DNA of 64,000 nt. It comes from Manis javanica (Eukaryota > Chordata > Mammalia > Pholidota > Manidae). The notes under the pieces were generated by a model, which made no database searches, was not told where the DNA came from, and saw nothing but the letters and a program-made list of their open reading frames with translations. Position 1 is the stretch's first letter. Every line of letters starts with the position of its first letter. Below, one piece after another: positions 29,704 to 64,000 of the stretch. Made by a program: the position numbers and the translations under genes. Location: the NCBI RefSeq assembly GCF_040802235.1, contig NC_133163.1, positions 41,746,501-41,810,500 of the forward strand, given 5' to 3'.

Positions 29704-32700
29704 GTATGCAATTTTACTTGGCTATTCTTTTGCAATCAAGATTGGACATGTAACTATTTTATATATATATCTTTTTTGAAAAATGATAAAATTCATTCCA
29801 CTGTACATTTATTTTTGCACATGTCTGTATGTTGAGAAGTAGAATAGATTGCTGAATGTGGCTTTCCTGATGGTTTCATAATTTTGGGGGAAGTTATGTA
29901 ATTTGTTTATTTGTAACCAAAGTAACCTTTGCAATCTCTATATGGTCTTTTGCCCTATTAGATGTCGCTGCTGATTTTATGGCCACATGGAGTTATATAG
30001 ATAATCTTTCGTATATAATTCAAACTAAAATGACAGTGTATTTTGGTACTTGGATTCAAGCTGATCTAGATTACCTAGTGACGTTCCTACATGGCAAGAA
30101 TCTGTGCTCAAGGAGCTTACTGTTAATAAAAGGAAGGAAATAATGGGGATAGATAATATAAACAGTTACTTCAAAAAATTCAGTCAATTTAGGTAAGTTT
30201 TTAAAGATTTAAGTCCTGGCTCAGGAGAATAATAGATTTGTCAAAGTTCAGTATACAATCAAATCTGTTTTTAAAGACAAATTGTTCTATAATGCAAAAC
30301 AGAAATAAGTATTTAGCAGTCATTCAAGGCTTTTCAAAGTTAGTGGAATATAATATGTAAAAATAAAAGACATTCTATTTGGACTGGCGATTATGATCAA
30401 GAATGCAATTATATATGGAAGGCTATGTTTGGGACAGTGAGTAAACCATTTTGGAGAGGATGACTGACTAATAATTACATTGGGAAAATTGTCTGAGGCC
30501 AGCTTGTCAATGTTTCTAGAATTAGTTGCGCATCAGAATTATGTGGAATGCTTGCCCTCTACAGGTTTGGGAGCCTTTAGAAGGCCTTGCAAGGCATGTG
30601 AGCAGAAAATGAAGTTTATTTTTGTTTTCAAATTTTACAAACCCAAATCGAACTAAACAACAAAAAAATCACTTTTAATCCCACCTTAACACAGATGTTT
30701 AATTTCCTTCTTCCTTGTCTGTATTCTTTCTTTAGTCTTCTTAGCTTTTATTTTTCTTTGTTCCTGTAACATTGTAACAAGCATTCAGTGTGACTGCACA
30801 GTCTCCATAATAATATTAGTACCTTAAAGTAATCCATTAAACTGTTTTATCTTTAACTTCGTATTTCTGTTGCTCGACCATTTAAGTTTTTAGTTCTTCA
30901 GTAATTGTGCTGCCGGTATCATCCGTGTGCATACAGTAGACAGCATTTTCTATCTTACGGACTGTTCCTTTAGGATTGATGAAAAAAGTCATTGTATGAA
31001 CATTTTTATGACTCTTGAAACATTACCATATTGTTTTCCAAAAGACTTACAAATTATACTGTCACCCTCCCTGTGATTTTAGCTACCGCCATTGGGTAGT
31101 CTATATAATCGCTTTTGCTAATTTAGTAGATGCAGAATAAGTTGAGTCTTACTTCTTTGTAAGGTTTTTATTGTTGTTAACTAGTGAAGTAGGACCTTTG
31201 CTTATAGTTTATTTTACTTACTGGTTCTTAGTAATAAAGTTGACTTTGTAAGACTTATGTCCATTTACATATTATTGATATTTTATACCTTAATTCTTTG
31301 AATTTTTTTACGTATTTACTAGTAATTTGCTGCAGTTTTTTTTCCATACAGACAACTTCCCTTTTTAGTTATTTCTTTTGAGGTTTTTAGATAGAGACAG
31401 AGAGGGCTATGATGTATACAGAATGGATTATTGGAAAACTATTTGGTTACAGTGACAGAAATTAGAGGTAGAGAAACAGTTAAAATATTATTGCAGTGGT
31501 ATCAGCCTGAGGTGAAACTGGAGTAGGACCTGCAAACAGACAAAGGAATAGATGAGCAAGATAGTGTGAAGGAAAAAAAAAAGAGCTGACAGCATTTGCC
31601 CTCCAGTTGAAAGAAAACACTCAAGAATTTAAAGAGCAGGGCATAGATCATACCATTAACCAATTTGAAAGTCAGCAGAGGCCACTGGTTAGTAAGGAAG
31701 ATGAGGTCAGTTTAAACATGCTAGTTAGAACTTGAAATGTCCAGTAAGCATCTGTTCTTTTTGTTAAATGCTGCTGAGGTCCCTAATTGGAACAAGGCAT
31801 ATGCTTAACCTCATATTGTTTTCTGTGTTTTGACTTTAATTCCATTTCTTCTATTACACTTTGGTGCTTTTATCGGGACTTTCCTATTTCTGATATGTAA
31901 AAGACAACATGAAGAAAGTTAAAGTGGATTAGTAAGTAAAATAAGTGCAGGGAAACCAGGTGATTCTCATACTAAAGAGAGGTCAATTTTGCATTATTGA
32001 AAATAGTTTTAAGACAGCATTTTAAAAATATGTGTATACTTTTAAATTGTTCAAACCTTCCCTCTCTCTCCTTCAGTGGACTAAGTTTTGTTTTATTTTA
32101 GCTTGATTTTAACAAAATACAGAGAGGTGACAGATGTGTGTCTTCAGAACATGAATGTTTGGCCAAGGTTCTTTAAATACTGAAATCTAAGTAAGCATGT
32201 TAGTTGTCCTGTTTTTGGAAACCACTTTATTTTAACAGATGAAATTTAAGCATTCAGCATAAGGAAGACTTTAACAGAAATATACCTATCAAAACCTGGA
32301 ATAAGCTAACTTTTGAGTGTTTCCCAAGAGCTTAGTTTAACCATTTAATCTCCAATGGTCTCTCCACCTTTTTTACCTAGGGCTTTAAAAATGTTTTTTG
32401 CTGTTTAGCAAGGAAAACATTATGATGTTGTTTTACCAAAAAACAAGTTTTTAAATGATAGGTTAAGTATGACTCAGAATAATTCTTTTCCCCTTTTTTG
32501 TTTTTGATTAGGCTCTTTAACTTACTTTTCTAAAACCTGATCCTTTCAGGATAGTATATGAGCTTATGAAATTTGAGCTGCTTTGTAACATATATCAAGG
32601 GTCTCTTTGATCTCATTTAAATAATTAGGTATTACAAATTTTTGCCATTATAGTGCTAGCTTTGAGTTAAAAAGAGATCATCTGTTTATAGATTAAGGAA

Positions 32701-32964
32701 AAAATAATACATTCATAAACATAACATTTTTGTATTATTTTTTCAGTATTCTCTGTTTTTAATGACCGGTTATGTGTAATTAATTCCTTGCCTTAGATAT
32801 CTCTTTATTTTTCAAAGATGAATTCATTCGAGTTACAGGATTTATAGGTTTTCTCCATGCTCCCATTAGAATGAGAGCTTTAGAAATTGTTTAGGGAAAG
32901 CAGATACTTCCAGCTTTAGAATGTGTAGGTGTGGCCAGATGTTTTGTGGAAAGGGTGGTTTAGA

Positions 32965-33110
32965 GCAAATTTCTTACCTCTCTGCCCCATCTGTAAAATG
33001 GGAGTAATAATAGTAGTGGCCTGACAAGGTTGGGGTTAGTATTACATGAGTCAATAATACATGTAAAGTGCTTAGAATGATGCAAGTATTATTTAGGAAG
33101 TACTGAGATG
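32965..33110 (+). repeat. MIR SINE
   Basis: 'cttacctctctgccccatctgtaaaatggg', 'gtaataatagtagtggcc' and 'acatgtaaagtgcttagaatgatgc' follow MIR in order. Confidence 0.85.
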
Positions 33111-33113
33111 TTT

Positions 33114-33137
33114 GGTGGTGGTGATGGTGGTGGTGGT
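33114..33137. repeat. (GGT)n short tandem repeat
   Basis: GGTGGTGGTGATGGTGGTGG-type run at the end of the MIR. Confidence 0.7.
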
Positions 33138-33239
33138 ATGCATAGTGCTGTTACAGAGTGTCTGTCATTCCAAGAATTTTAAAAGAATACACTAGTATAT
33201 ACAAAAGTAAAGCATCCAGACATTTTGCCTCCCATTCTA

Positions 33240-33650
33240 GACCTTCCTGAAGGTCATAACAACCTCTCTCCAAACTTATTCCTACTTCTTCCCTTCAGGT
33301 ATTATTTTCTGTAGTCACACTAAATATGGCGTGGCTCCCCTGGACAAGCCCTGTGTTTTCCCAGTTCTTTATTCATACTCATACTTCTCCCACCATCTGG
33401 AATGTTGCTCTGTCATCACATATTCAGAAAGCTATTTTTTAAGTAATGCTTTCCTTGGTATCTCTACAACTGTAGGTAGTCTATCCATGTGAATTCCATA
33501 TACTTTCTATATTGCATTTCAGGTTTTTATCCACTTACCATGTCCTTTACTAAGTTGTGACATCCTAACAGAGAACTGTGCATTATGCACCTTTATAAAT
33601 TTAGAACCTGTCATAAGCTTTGGCACTTAGTAGGCACTCTTTGGTGGAAT
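33240..33650 (+). repeat. L2 LINE 3' end
   Basis: 'cttctcccaccatctggaatgttgctct' and the end 'ttggcacttagtaggcactctttggtggaatgaa' are clear L2 3' landmarks. Confidence 0.7.
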
Positions 33651-36600
33651 GAAAGTTTTCAAAAGGTATAACAAGCTAAAAAGTGACATTTAATGGACAG
33701 ATTTGTACCATTAAAAATGTGCTTCATCATTGTTTGTGCATGAGGAACATCTTGCCTGATCAGTTACTTAAAATGAGATCCCCTGAAGTTTTAGGAGTAG
33801 GGTCAGATACAGTTACACAGAGTAGAACATTGAGACTGTCCTCAGGTCAAGAATTCTCATTAGAATGTTTTCCTATTATTTTTTTAAAGATGGTATACCT
33901 AATTAACCACCAGAGAGATTGCTTTTCTGACAGTAATTTTTCATAGATCTGCCCACCCATTTATCTTCCTTTCACAATAGTCCAAATTTGTGAAGTTTTA
34001 CTGCCAATAACAGAATATACAAGCCACCTGGCTCAATCAGTTATTGAACTCAAAATTTCATGCCATAAGTACATGTTTCTTACCATAATGCCTCTAGGCA
34101 TGAAAGTAAAGAAGTCTAAAAATGGATACTAGGTGAGATATTACACAAGAACACTTATTTGCTTCTTGGTTACTGTAATACTGGTAGGGTTGTAGCCTTT
34201 ATAGAGTTAAAAGAAATGGGAAAGGTGGGAAATGAGGAGATAAATTATCAGGCTCATAGTAGTCATTTATAGAGCTAAAATGGGCAATTGATAATGTTCT
34301 GTTAGGTCAAAAATTCTGAATATTTTCCCAGGAGTTCAGCATGATGTTTGATTGAATAAGTAGCCTAATATATAGAAATACCAGATTTGAAAACCAGATG
34401 TTCTGTGTTCTAATCATAAGCCTGTTCTCATTGGTTATGTCCTTGGATACATTACTCTGCACGAATGTTTGTTTTAATTTAAGAGTGTAAGTGGCATGGG
34501 GCTAAGTATTTATACCTCTTAATACTTAATGGTTTCAATCCAGTGCCATATTTTTCAAATAAAAATTCCTGAGTATAATTCTGATATGTACATATTATCA
34601 GAAGATTAACTAATACTCAACAATTCCTGAAAATCAGAAATCTCAGACATTGACTAAAGAAAGCTGCTGGTATTCCTATACCATTGGATTCCTATCCCAC
34701 AGGATCAAATTCTGACAGAAGCTTTAATGTCCTACCTACCTCACTTTCATTGAACAATTGTTCTGATTGCTTTTATTGGCTGGTAAAACAGATATTTGGA
34801 ATAATAGCTAAGCAAGATCACTGATTAACTTCATTGTAGTAAAGTTTCTATTTTGTGTAAGGTGCCCACACACATACACAATAATGAAAGTACAGTGTAC
34901 TCCAATGTTTTCTCCTATAGTTTTTTTTTTATCTTGTTTAATTGATTTCATGACTTAACCTGCTTTGGAGGGGAAAAGGAAATGAACTAAACAATATTGT
35001 GCATTTGTTTGATAGTTTAATATTTATTAGGCACTTTGCTATACTGCTATATACCCTAAGTGTGATGGCTTAAAAGTTAAGATACAAACCATTACCTAAA
35101 AATGCTTGCTTTTTTTTAACAGCAGTGGAATTCCTGGGGAGGGGTGGAGGGCAGGTGGGTGAGAAACAGCTAGAAGTCATGAAAGAAGGATTCATTTTCT
35201 TTTCTCCTGTTGGCTTTTGCTATGTTTGGTTTTGTGTTACTGCGTCTGCTAATCCTCACCACCCACTTAGGGATTTATATTTATTTTTAGGGTTATCTCA
35301 AATTCTATGGCAAGCATAAACAAAACTTTTTCCCCAAGTACCTGCCCTCAAACCAAACCAGAAATCTCATTTCCTGTTTTGTTTGTTTAGTTTTTAATCT
35401 TTGTGTTTCTTAGTCTTATATACAGCCGTAAAACTGCTTCCTATGTTTTTATAATTTTGCCATCTTAGATCTTAGGACAAGAGAGGCGAGGGTTTTATAT
35501 GAATGAATGTAACAAAAAGGCAGTCTTCCTGTTTCTTAGTCCTATGTGTATCACATGATATTAAGACCTTTAAATGCAGAGGAAACCTTGGTAACCAAGG
35601 CAAATTTTTGTTTTCCTCTCAAATTTGAAGTTCTGCATTTTATTACATAGTCACGAAGAGAACTAGTCTGTTACCAGTAAACACTTAAGCCACAAAACTT
35701 GTTCCTCTGAGCTGCCAAGTACTTCCTGTTTTGTCAAATTTCCATTTAGGGAAAATAATGGATTTAGAGTAGATGAGTCTGTTTCATGTTTGAAGCGTCT
35801 CTCCTGAAATACAGTTTGGAAGCTGCCCAAATATATAGATGGGGAGAAAAAAATAGCATTGCATGTCTACACACAAAGTTATTTGTCAAAACGTTTTATT
35901 TGGCTGTGTATCATGAAAGAGGATTGTCAGGAAGGAAGAGAAACTTTTTGTTGTCAAAAATAATTAGTGTATGACTTCTCAGCATTGTGGCTTGACTTTA
36001 GGCTTTCCATGTCAAACATGTTTTAGTTTGTGAATGAATTACTACATTGCCTGTGAAGGATTTATGTTCTTTTCTAGTCTACTTTTCCTCTAGAAATAGG
36101 TACGAACTGCATTTGGCCACATTTACTCCCTTTTAAGGTAGGGGCAGGTGAAAGGTCAGATGGTGGTTAGAATAGAGTAAGCATTGTGAATTTCAAACGT
36201 CTTTGGGGGAAAGTTGCAGTAAAATGATTTTAAGAATCTTTTGCAACTGTGATAGTAAATAGAACATTTAGTTATAAATTATCACTTTTTTATACTATGC
36301 AATGAATTTCTAATTAGGTATTAATAGAACTTGTTAGTAGAATATACATTCAGTGTAAACCTGAATCCCCTCATATTGCTGGTCAGAGAATCTTGTGTTA
36401 ATGTTCTTTTGCAGTGGTTGGGCCATGACCCTCTATGAATGTTTTCTTTAACCAAATTGAGCTGGCCTGCCTTAAGTCAGGTTTTTTTTTCCTTTACCGT
36501 GACCTGGCAGTAAAATATAAAAGATGCTTTTTAATCCCTGAACAGTTACACAGTTTCTTCCTTTTTGGCTCCCTTTCTCTCCTTCATGCAGTCATGTTGG

Positions 36601-36867
36601 AAATGTTCAAAGAACCGATGCTGCTGATACAAGATACATCTACAGTAAAGTTTCTACCAGTTCCTTTGGTTTTTATCATCTGAGTATGTGCTCCTACTTC
36701 TGAGACATGTTCTTTAAAAATCCATTGAAAATGTTTTCCTAAATAACCATAAGGCCCTCGATCTTCATCCTCAATTTGCTTTTTAACAGGAATCTCATCT
36801 CTTGAAACCCTTTCTTTAACCATTTCTGTTGGTATGTTCTCCTTTTAATAATCTGTGTCCAAATGAG

Positions 36868-36962
36868 TGATTCTCAGGTTTTAGTGTTTTATGAGCATTA
36901 CATCAAATACTTGTTTAAAATACAGATTCCTGGACCTCACTTCAGTCCTAGTAAATTCAGAT
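36868..36962 (+). mobile_element. MER5-type (hAT-Charlie) fragment
   Basis: 'gattctcaggttttagtg', 'gagcattacatcaaat', 'tgtttaaaatacagattcctgg' follow the 5' half of MER5A with moderate divergence. Confidence 0.55.
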
Positions 36963-38189
36963 ATATGGAGAATCCTTTTTCAGGGTGGTCTTTGAACCAG
37001 GTGGAGAAACAGTTATCTACCACATGCATTCCCACTACAGTCGATTCATGTTCTTCATATACAGCCTTTTTACTTTGTTTCAGTTATTGGCATCGCAGAG
37101 CTCATCCACCAGATCTCTAAGAGACTATCCCTATTTCCCTTCCTTGTCAGATTTATTTTTTCTTCCCCCCCTTCAGAAGCACACAGTTGTAGCTCAGTAT
37201 GTACATACAGTATCTGTATGTAGAGTAATATATGTATATACATTTTCACTTTGCTTTTACAAAGCACACAGAAAAAAACAGCAAAAGCAGAAGTAGCATT
37301 CATTTTCGTTTTCCAGTGAGCTGTTAATAGGGTGGCTGATACAGAGGCAGCCTGTACCCCAGGCAGTGAGAGTGGCCTCGCCGAGCTCCTTTCCAGGGAA
37401 CTACACAGAATCTTGGCATCAAGTGCTGGAGCTTTGAGCTGTGTCTGTGAGGATCTGTCTATTTTGTGCATCCATTATCAAGGTGTGTGCTGATCTATCA
37501 GAAGAGTTATAAGAGAGGTTATTGTTTGGGTCTGAAAATACTCATTTTTTCCATGGAAAGTAATGGTAATTGCTTCTTTGCTTTAAGCCATTTCAGCTTA
37601 CTGAAAGTTTCATAGGAATATTACTTTTGGATAGCAGGGGGAGCTCACACCTTGCTAGTGATTTTTAAATGTGTCAGTTTTTTCCACTGGAAAGAATATT
37701 TTTTATCTTTCCTGGCAGTGTGATTTCATTGTAGGCATCTACATATTTGTTTTGAATCTTACTATTATTATCATTTGGTTGCTCCTGTCAAACCAGTCAG
37801 TCTACTAAAGATGATTAGGTATCTTCTTTACTGATTCTTGTATACCATTTCTCTTTCTCTAAATTACCAGATTTCCTTGATGCTGTCTTAACAATAGTAC
37901 TCCCGTATTACATTGGTCTTGAAGCCTGTTGGCTTTCCTGAAAAAATTTTTAATTCCTATTCCTATATGGATTGTGTAGTTCAACGGCTTAAATGAATTT
38001 TCCTAAAATTCTACTTTGTAGTTCCACATTGTAAAAATCCAAATCATATCCTTCAAACACAAACTCAAGATGTATAAGGACTCTTGATCTTCAGCAGCAT
38101 TTATTAACCACATTACACCAGCATTTACTTTTGTAAAGAGTTACTTGTGAACTGGAAGGATATAGGTAATATGGTATTACCTCTTTAAG

Positions 38190-39010
38190 GGGTGGGATGG
38201 TTGAAGTTAGTTTTTATCTGTAATGAGAATTGTCTGAATCTTTTCTCCTATTTTAAAAGTGGGTTTCTTGTTGAATTTTGAGAGTTCTTCAGTTCTAGAC
38301 ACACATCCTTTGTCAGGTATGTGCTTGCAAGTATTTTTTCCTAGAGGCTTTTTGTGTGTGTTTTTGTTTTTTTTTGGTCTTTTCATTCTCAGTGTTTTTA
38401 GAACAGCAGCTTTTAATTTTAATGAAGTTAAATTTGTCAGGTTTTTTTCATTCATTTATCATGCTTTTGGGTATAGCATCTCAGAACTTTTTTTAAACCT
38501 TAATCACGGAGATCTGTTTCCTGCTAGAAGTTTGAATTTGAGGTCCATTTTGGCTTATGATCATTTTGTTAATTTCTGTATATAGTACGAAGTATGGTTT
38601 GGATTTTGTTGTTGGTTTCTGTTTTGTTCCGACTCCAATAGTGGAAAAGCACTGTACTTTTCCATTGATTTGCCTTTTCATCTTTGTCAAATGACCATAT
38701 TTGAGTCTGTTCTTAGATTCCATTCTGTTCCTTTAATATCTGTTACATTAACTGTATAGTAAGTCTTAAAATCAGGGATTATGGGTCATCTTCATTTTTA
38801 AATTGTTTTGGCTATTTTAATTCCTTTTCGGGTAGAATCAGGTTTTTATTTTTTCTCACCACCAACTACCCCCTCCTGGCTGTTAAAGAACCTTAATTTG
38901 ATTGAGAATCAACAATACAGTCTTCTCATCAGTTTCTGTTTACTTAAATTTCTCTCACCAACATCTTATAATTTTCAACATAAAATCTTACTCAGTTTAA
39001 ATTTATACTT
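38190..39010 (-). repeat. Old L1 fragment (antisense)
   Basis: 'gggtttcttgttgaattttgagagttctt', 'acacatcctttgtcagg' and 'gccttttcatctttgtcaaatgaccatat' are hallmark antisense L1 ORF2 phrases, with 'aaattgttttggctatttt' further on. The open frames seen here on either strand are by-products. Confidence 0.8.
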
Positions 39011-39049
39011 AAGTATTCCTTATTTGATGTCTTCTTTAAATGGTATGTA

Positions 39050-39128
39050 TTCTCATTTTACAGATAAGGAAAATTAACTTGGCCAAGTTGACACAATTAT
39101 TAAATGACAAAACCAGTTTGAAACCCTC
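39050..39128 (-). repeat. MIR SINE fragment (antisense)
   Basis: 'tctcattttacagataaggaaaatt' then 'ttggccaagttgacacaattat' match reverse-complement MIR. Confidence 0.65.
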
Positions 39129-39695
39129 AAAAGTTTATAAGCCACTATTCTGGTTTTAATTATGCTGGTTTTCTTATTCGCAAAGTGTTGTGGTTAGTGG
39201 TGGCAGACAGGAATTCCTAACTTAACAAAATCCCATTACAGTGCTTCTGTAAAAGAATTGATCCCGTTTGTTTTCTTAGCTTTGGTTTTCTGTATCTGTT
39301 CAAATCATAACCATGCTCATCTTGATTCAGAAGTATGTGATGAATACAGTTGTGAACCAGTGCTTTTAAAGTACCTTGTCCTGCAGTTAGCTAGTATGAA
39401 TTGCTAAAATGTGTGCTTCTAGCACTTGAATGCCCACTGTGTGCTCAACAGTGGAGAGTGAAAACATGATTTCTTGAACAACTTCCCTGTGGGGATAGGG
39501 AATGTTTTTATTTTATGTTAGTAAACACCGTAATAGATGTGTATCTGTGGGCACTGGTAGAACAAAAGCTTTACTTGATTGGAGTTAAAGTAGCTGCACT
39601 CTTACTCACTTCATGTTTTGGACTTAAAAAAAGTTTTAAGCAGGAAACATGAGGGGAGAAACTGGAGTCACTTCAGCAGTCACTTTCTTTGGCAG

Positions 39696-39902
39696 ATGGT
39701 GTGAGTCCTTAGAAAAGATCAGTGAGAGGGCACCCAGGCGTGAATACAGTACTGGTATGGTAGAGTGCAGGAAAGTAAAACAGAGGTCAAATCTGTGTTC
39801 CATTTCTCAAGGAATTCAGAAGTTATGGAGAAACAATATTAGGATTGAGTATCCTACATTGACTTTTCATTTGTGGATTTCTTCTGGTTTAATAGCATCT
39901 TG
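39696..39902 (+). ncRNA. Candidate 3' lncRNA exon
   Basis: Acceptor TTTCTTTGGCAG and strong donor CTTG|GTAAGTAG bound 207 nt outside any repeat I recognise. Antisense transcription toward PSMA3 would place it near the 3' end of the lncRNA. Confidence 0.3.
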
Positions 39903-40030
39903 GTAAGTAGGTATTTTTATAAAATGAGAAAAAAATACTAATTTGCAAACTTAATTTGAAGAATGTTTTAATGTTTAAATAGGTTAAACATGTTGACGAC
40001 CTACAACTTGATTTTTCTTTTATTTTTCAG

Positions 40031-40215
40031 GTCCCTTTGTGAATGATAGAAATGTCTTACCAGATAAGTGCTTTTATAGTCTGTGTATTTTATTATTTGT
40101 AATCTCTAAACCAAATCTCTTAAAACTTTTTTTTTTAGGTACCACTATCAAGGTTTACAGTAACAAGGTACTCAATCTTTCTGAAAATAAATTTGTAGTC
40201 TTATCAAAGTAAAAT
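40031..40215 (+). ncRNA. Candidate terminal lncRNA exon with poly(A) signal
   Basis: Acceptor TTTTATTTTTCAG|GTCC at 40018-40030, with a second one TTTTTTTTTAG at 40128-40138. AATAAA is at 40186-40191. End near 40205-40215 would leave about 1 kb to the PSMA3 3' end. Confidence 0.3.
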
Positions 40216-41169
40216 GTACCAGGTTTTTTTACCCAAGGCTAATCATCTCAGTGGTGCAGTTAACAAAGTACCCTTATAACTGAACCTAGATCATCTGTTA
40301 ATCCTGTATGTAGTATGTATAAAAATCAAGTTGTCCTTCTTTCTCATAAAATCTAGGTGTGTCTGCTTATGTAATCTTAGATTTTATCTGATGTTATGGT
40401 ACCAGTGATAGTTTTCAGGTGGCTTAGCTGCTCAAATTTAGGTTTCTTTAGAACCAGTGTCTTACTATTTTAAACAAGGTTACTAGTTTCATTGATGTCA
40501 ATTTAAAAACAGATATACTCAGCACGATGTTAAAAGTTAAAAGGTTCATGTGCCAATTCATACTTTGGAAGTTTTAGATAAGTATGTAATGGCCATGCAT
40601 TGGCTTAGGGGTACTCAGCTTATATCCATAGATAAATCCAAGCTAGTATTGTTGAGGTGTTATCCAAGGCCAACATTGATGTCAAAAGAGTTAATGTATG
40701 ACTTAAAATAAAATGTAGCAAGTAATTTTACATAAAAGCAGTTGTATGAGGTAATAGTTTTTTGAGTTGTTTGTATAGTAGTTAGCTATTCACATAAAAT
40801 GATTTGCTCACACAGATACTCAAAGTGCAACAAATACCCTGCTGCTAAACTCAGTGACTAGATTGCCTTCTTAGGAAAGCACTACAGTTGACTGGAGTGG
40901 TACTGGCATGAGCCCAATGAAGGGTGTGTATAGCTGGCATACTTGGCCTGAGTTCACATTGTTTCTTCCTGATGTGAGTGCTACTGTTCAGGTTATGACA
41001 GTTGTTTTTACAAGCCACAATACTGATTATTAACAGAGCAGTTCCACAAATTTAATTAATTTTAAAGCCTCTTTTTACAATATTTTAACGAAGAAATTTT
41101 GAACTAGGCATAAATCTACATTTTAATGCTAAATAAATATGTGCTTAGTTCCACCAGTTCTGTTAAGCA

Positions 41170-41291
41170 GACTTCAATTTTTAGCAAGACAAAAATTTAT
41201 TGAAAATTGGTCAGCAGTATGTCATAATCCACAGAGCTAAACAGTTACATGGGACTATATTAGAAATTTAAAATTAATGCTGAAGTGTATG
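41170..41291 (-). other. PSMA3: PSMA3 3' UTR and poly(A) signal
   Basis: After the stop codon (41292-41294) a short AT-rich 3' UTR runs leftward. AATAAA on the minus strand is at 41196-41201, so cleavage is expected near 41170-41185. A 3' UTR near 120 nt fits the short tails of proteasome subunit messengers. Confidence 0.8.
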
Positions 41292-63566
<22,275 letters not shown>

Positions 63567-64000
63567 CTAGGAAGAAAAAGGCAACAATAAGCTTATAACA
63601 ACGTATCTTTGGCAATAATACCTACGGTTTTTTATAAGTGGCTTACACATCAGAAATGTGTGTTAAATCACAACAAAGATTTTGTTTTGAAGAGGAAGAG
63701 GAAGCATGTCAGAGCAGCAACAGCCATTAAGGGAAAAGTTACATACTTTAGATTTCTGCTACTGAAAAGCAATAGATACAAGTCCTAGGTAAAGTCAGAA
63801 CCTAGGTAAAGCTCATTAAAAAAAAAAAATTACTGTGGTACGGTAGAAACAGAAATGCAGTGAGAACTTTTTAATTCATAGCTGTGGCACTAATAAACTG
63901 AAGAACTTTGGACAAATCATTTATCATTCAAACATTAAATAAACATCTATTAAATGTTAGTCACTTTAAGAAACAACAAAGAATACTCATTCTTTAAGTC
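63567..64000 (-). other. PSMA3: PSMA3 intron 1 (partial)
   Basis: AT-rich intronic sequence with a short poly(A) run near 63820. No sign of exon 1, so the promoter is outside the window. Confidence 0.8.

Larger units (their letters stand above)
26100..40215 (+). ncRNA. PSMA3-AS1: Divergent lncRNA locus in PSMA3-AS1 position (predicted)
   Basis: In human a spliced non-coding transcript (PSMA3-AS1) starts head-to-head with ARID4A and runs antisense toward PSMA3; the gene order here is the same. Supporting sequence: a first-exon donor CAAG|GTAAGA at 26181/26182 next to the YY1-like site, an alternative donor GGAAA|GTAAGT at 26386/26387 behind an ETS site, an internal candidate exon 27264-27317, and candidate 3' exons 39696-39902 and from 40031 or 40139, with AATAAA at 40186-40191. 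No long ORF is found. In human the transcript reaches into the PSMA3 gene, so the true 3' end may be further right. Exact exons are predictions from splice signals; the symbol rests on synteny. Confidence 0.45.

Overview
This window is mammalian nuclear DNA. Its coding exons are short, bounded by GT-AG signals and separated by AT-rich introns. There is one CpG-island promoter and a heavy load of mammalian repeats: L1, L2, MIR, MER2, Tigger, MER5, a hAT element and an ERV. I see no Alu, B1 or tRNA-type SINE, and the youngest L1s have the 3' end typical of laurasiatherian mammals. A Ferae-like species (carnivore or pangolin) is my guess, not a demonstration.

Layout. Two genes lie on the minus strand. 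ARID4A (RBBP1) occupies the left part. Its start codon is at 24427 and ten coding exons follow down to 5649 (906 nt, 302 codons). They cover the N-terminal Tudor region, the RBB1NT/PWWP-like region and the acidic linker; the ARID domain and everything after it lie beyond position 1. PSMA3 (proteasome subunit alpha-3/alpha7) occupies 41.2-63.6 kb, with exons 2 to 11 complete. Only the first exon, of about 7 codons, is off the right edge. Both reading frames were followed across every junction and remain open.

Between the genes, at 24.5-26.5 kb, is a CpG island holding an unusual array of seven inverted CCAAT boxes, plus ETS and YY1-like sites. It is the ARID4A promoter and very probably also fires a plus-strand divergent lncRNA in the position of PSMA3-AS1. 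Candidate exons for that lncRNA are listed between 26.1 and 40.2 kb; they are predicted from splice signals only.

Most of the rest is intron with repeats. The most striking object is in PSMA3 intron 2: a full-length but dead L1 (51894-59248) flanked by a target-site duplication. It is itself interrupted by a 5'-truncated endogenous-retrovirus transcript (env tail, polypurine tract, U3-R, poly(A)) flanked by its own 18-bp duplication. This looks like an ERV messenger retroposed by L1 machinery into an L1. Also notable are a U6 snRNA retrocopy in an ARID4A intron, a Tigger1 miniature element with intact TA duplication, a near-complete hAT element, and an exon-like, RFX-motif-bearing block antisense inside an ARID4A intron.

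Functionally the genes are unrelated (chromatin repression versus protein degradation). They are linked only by synteny and by the shared intergenic promoter and antisense-transcript region.
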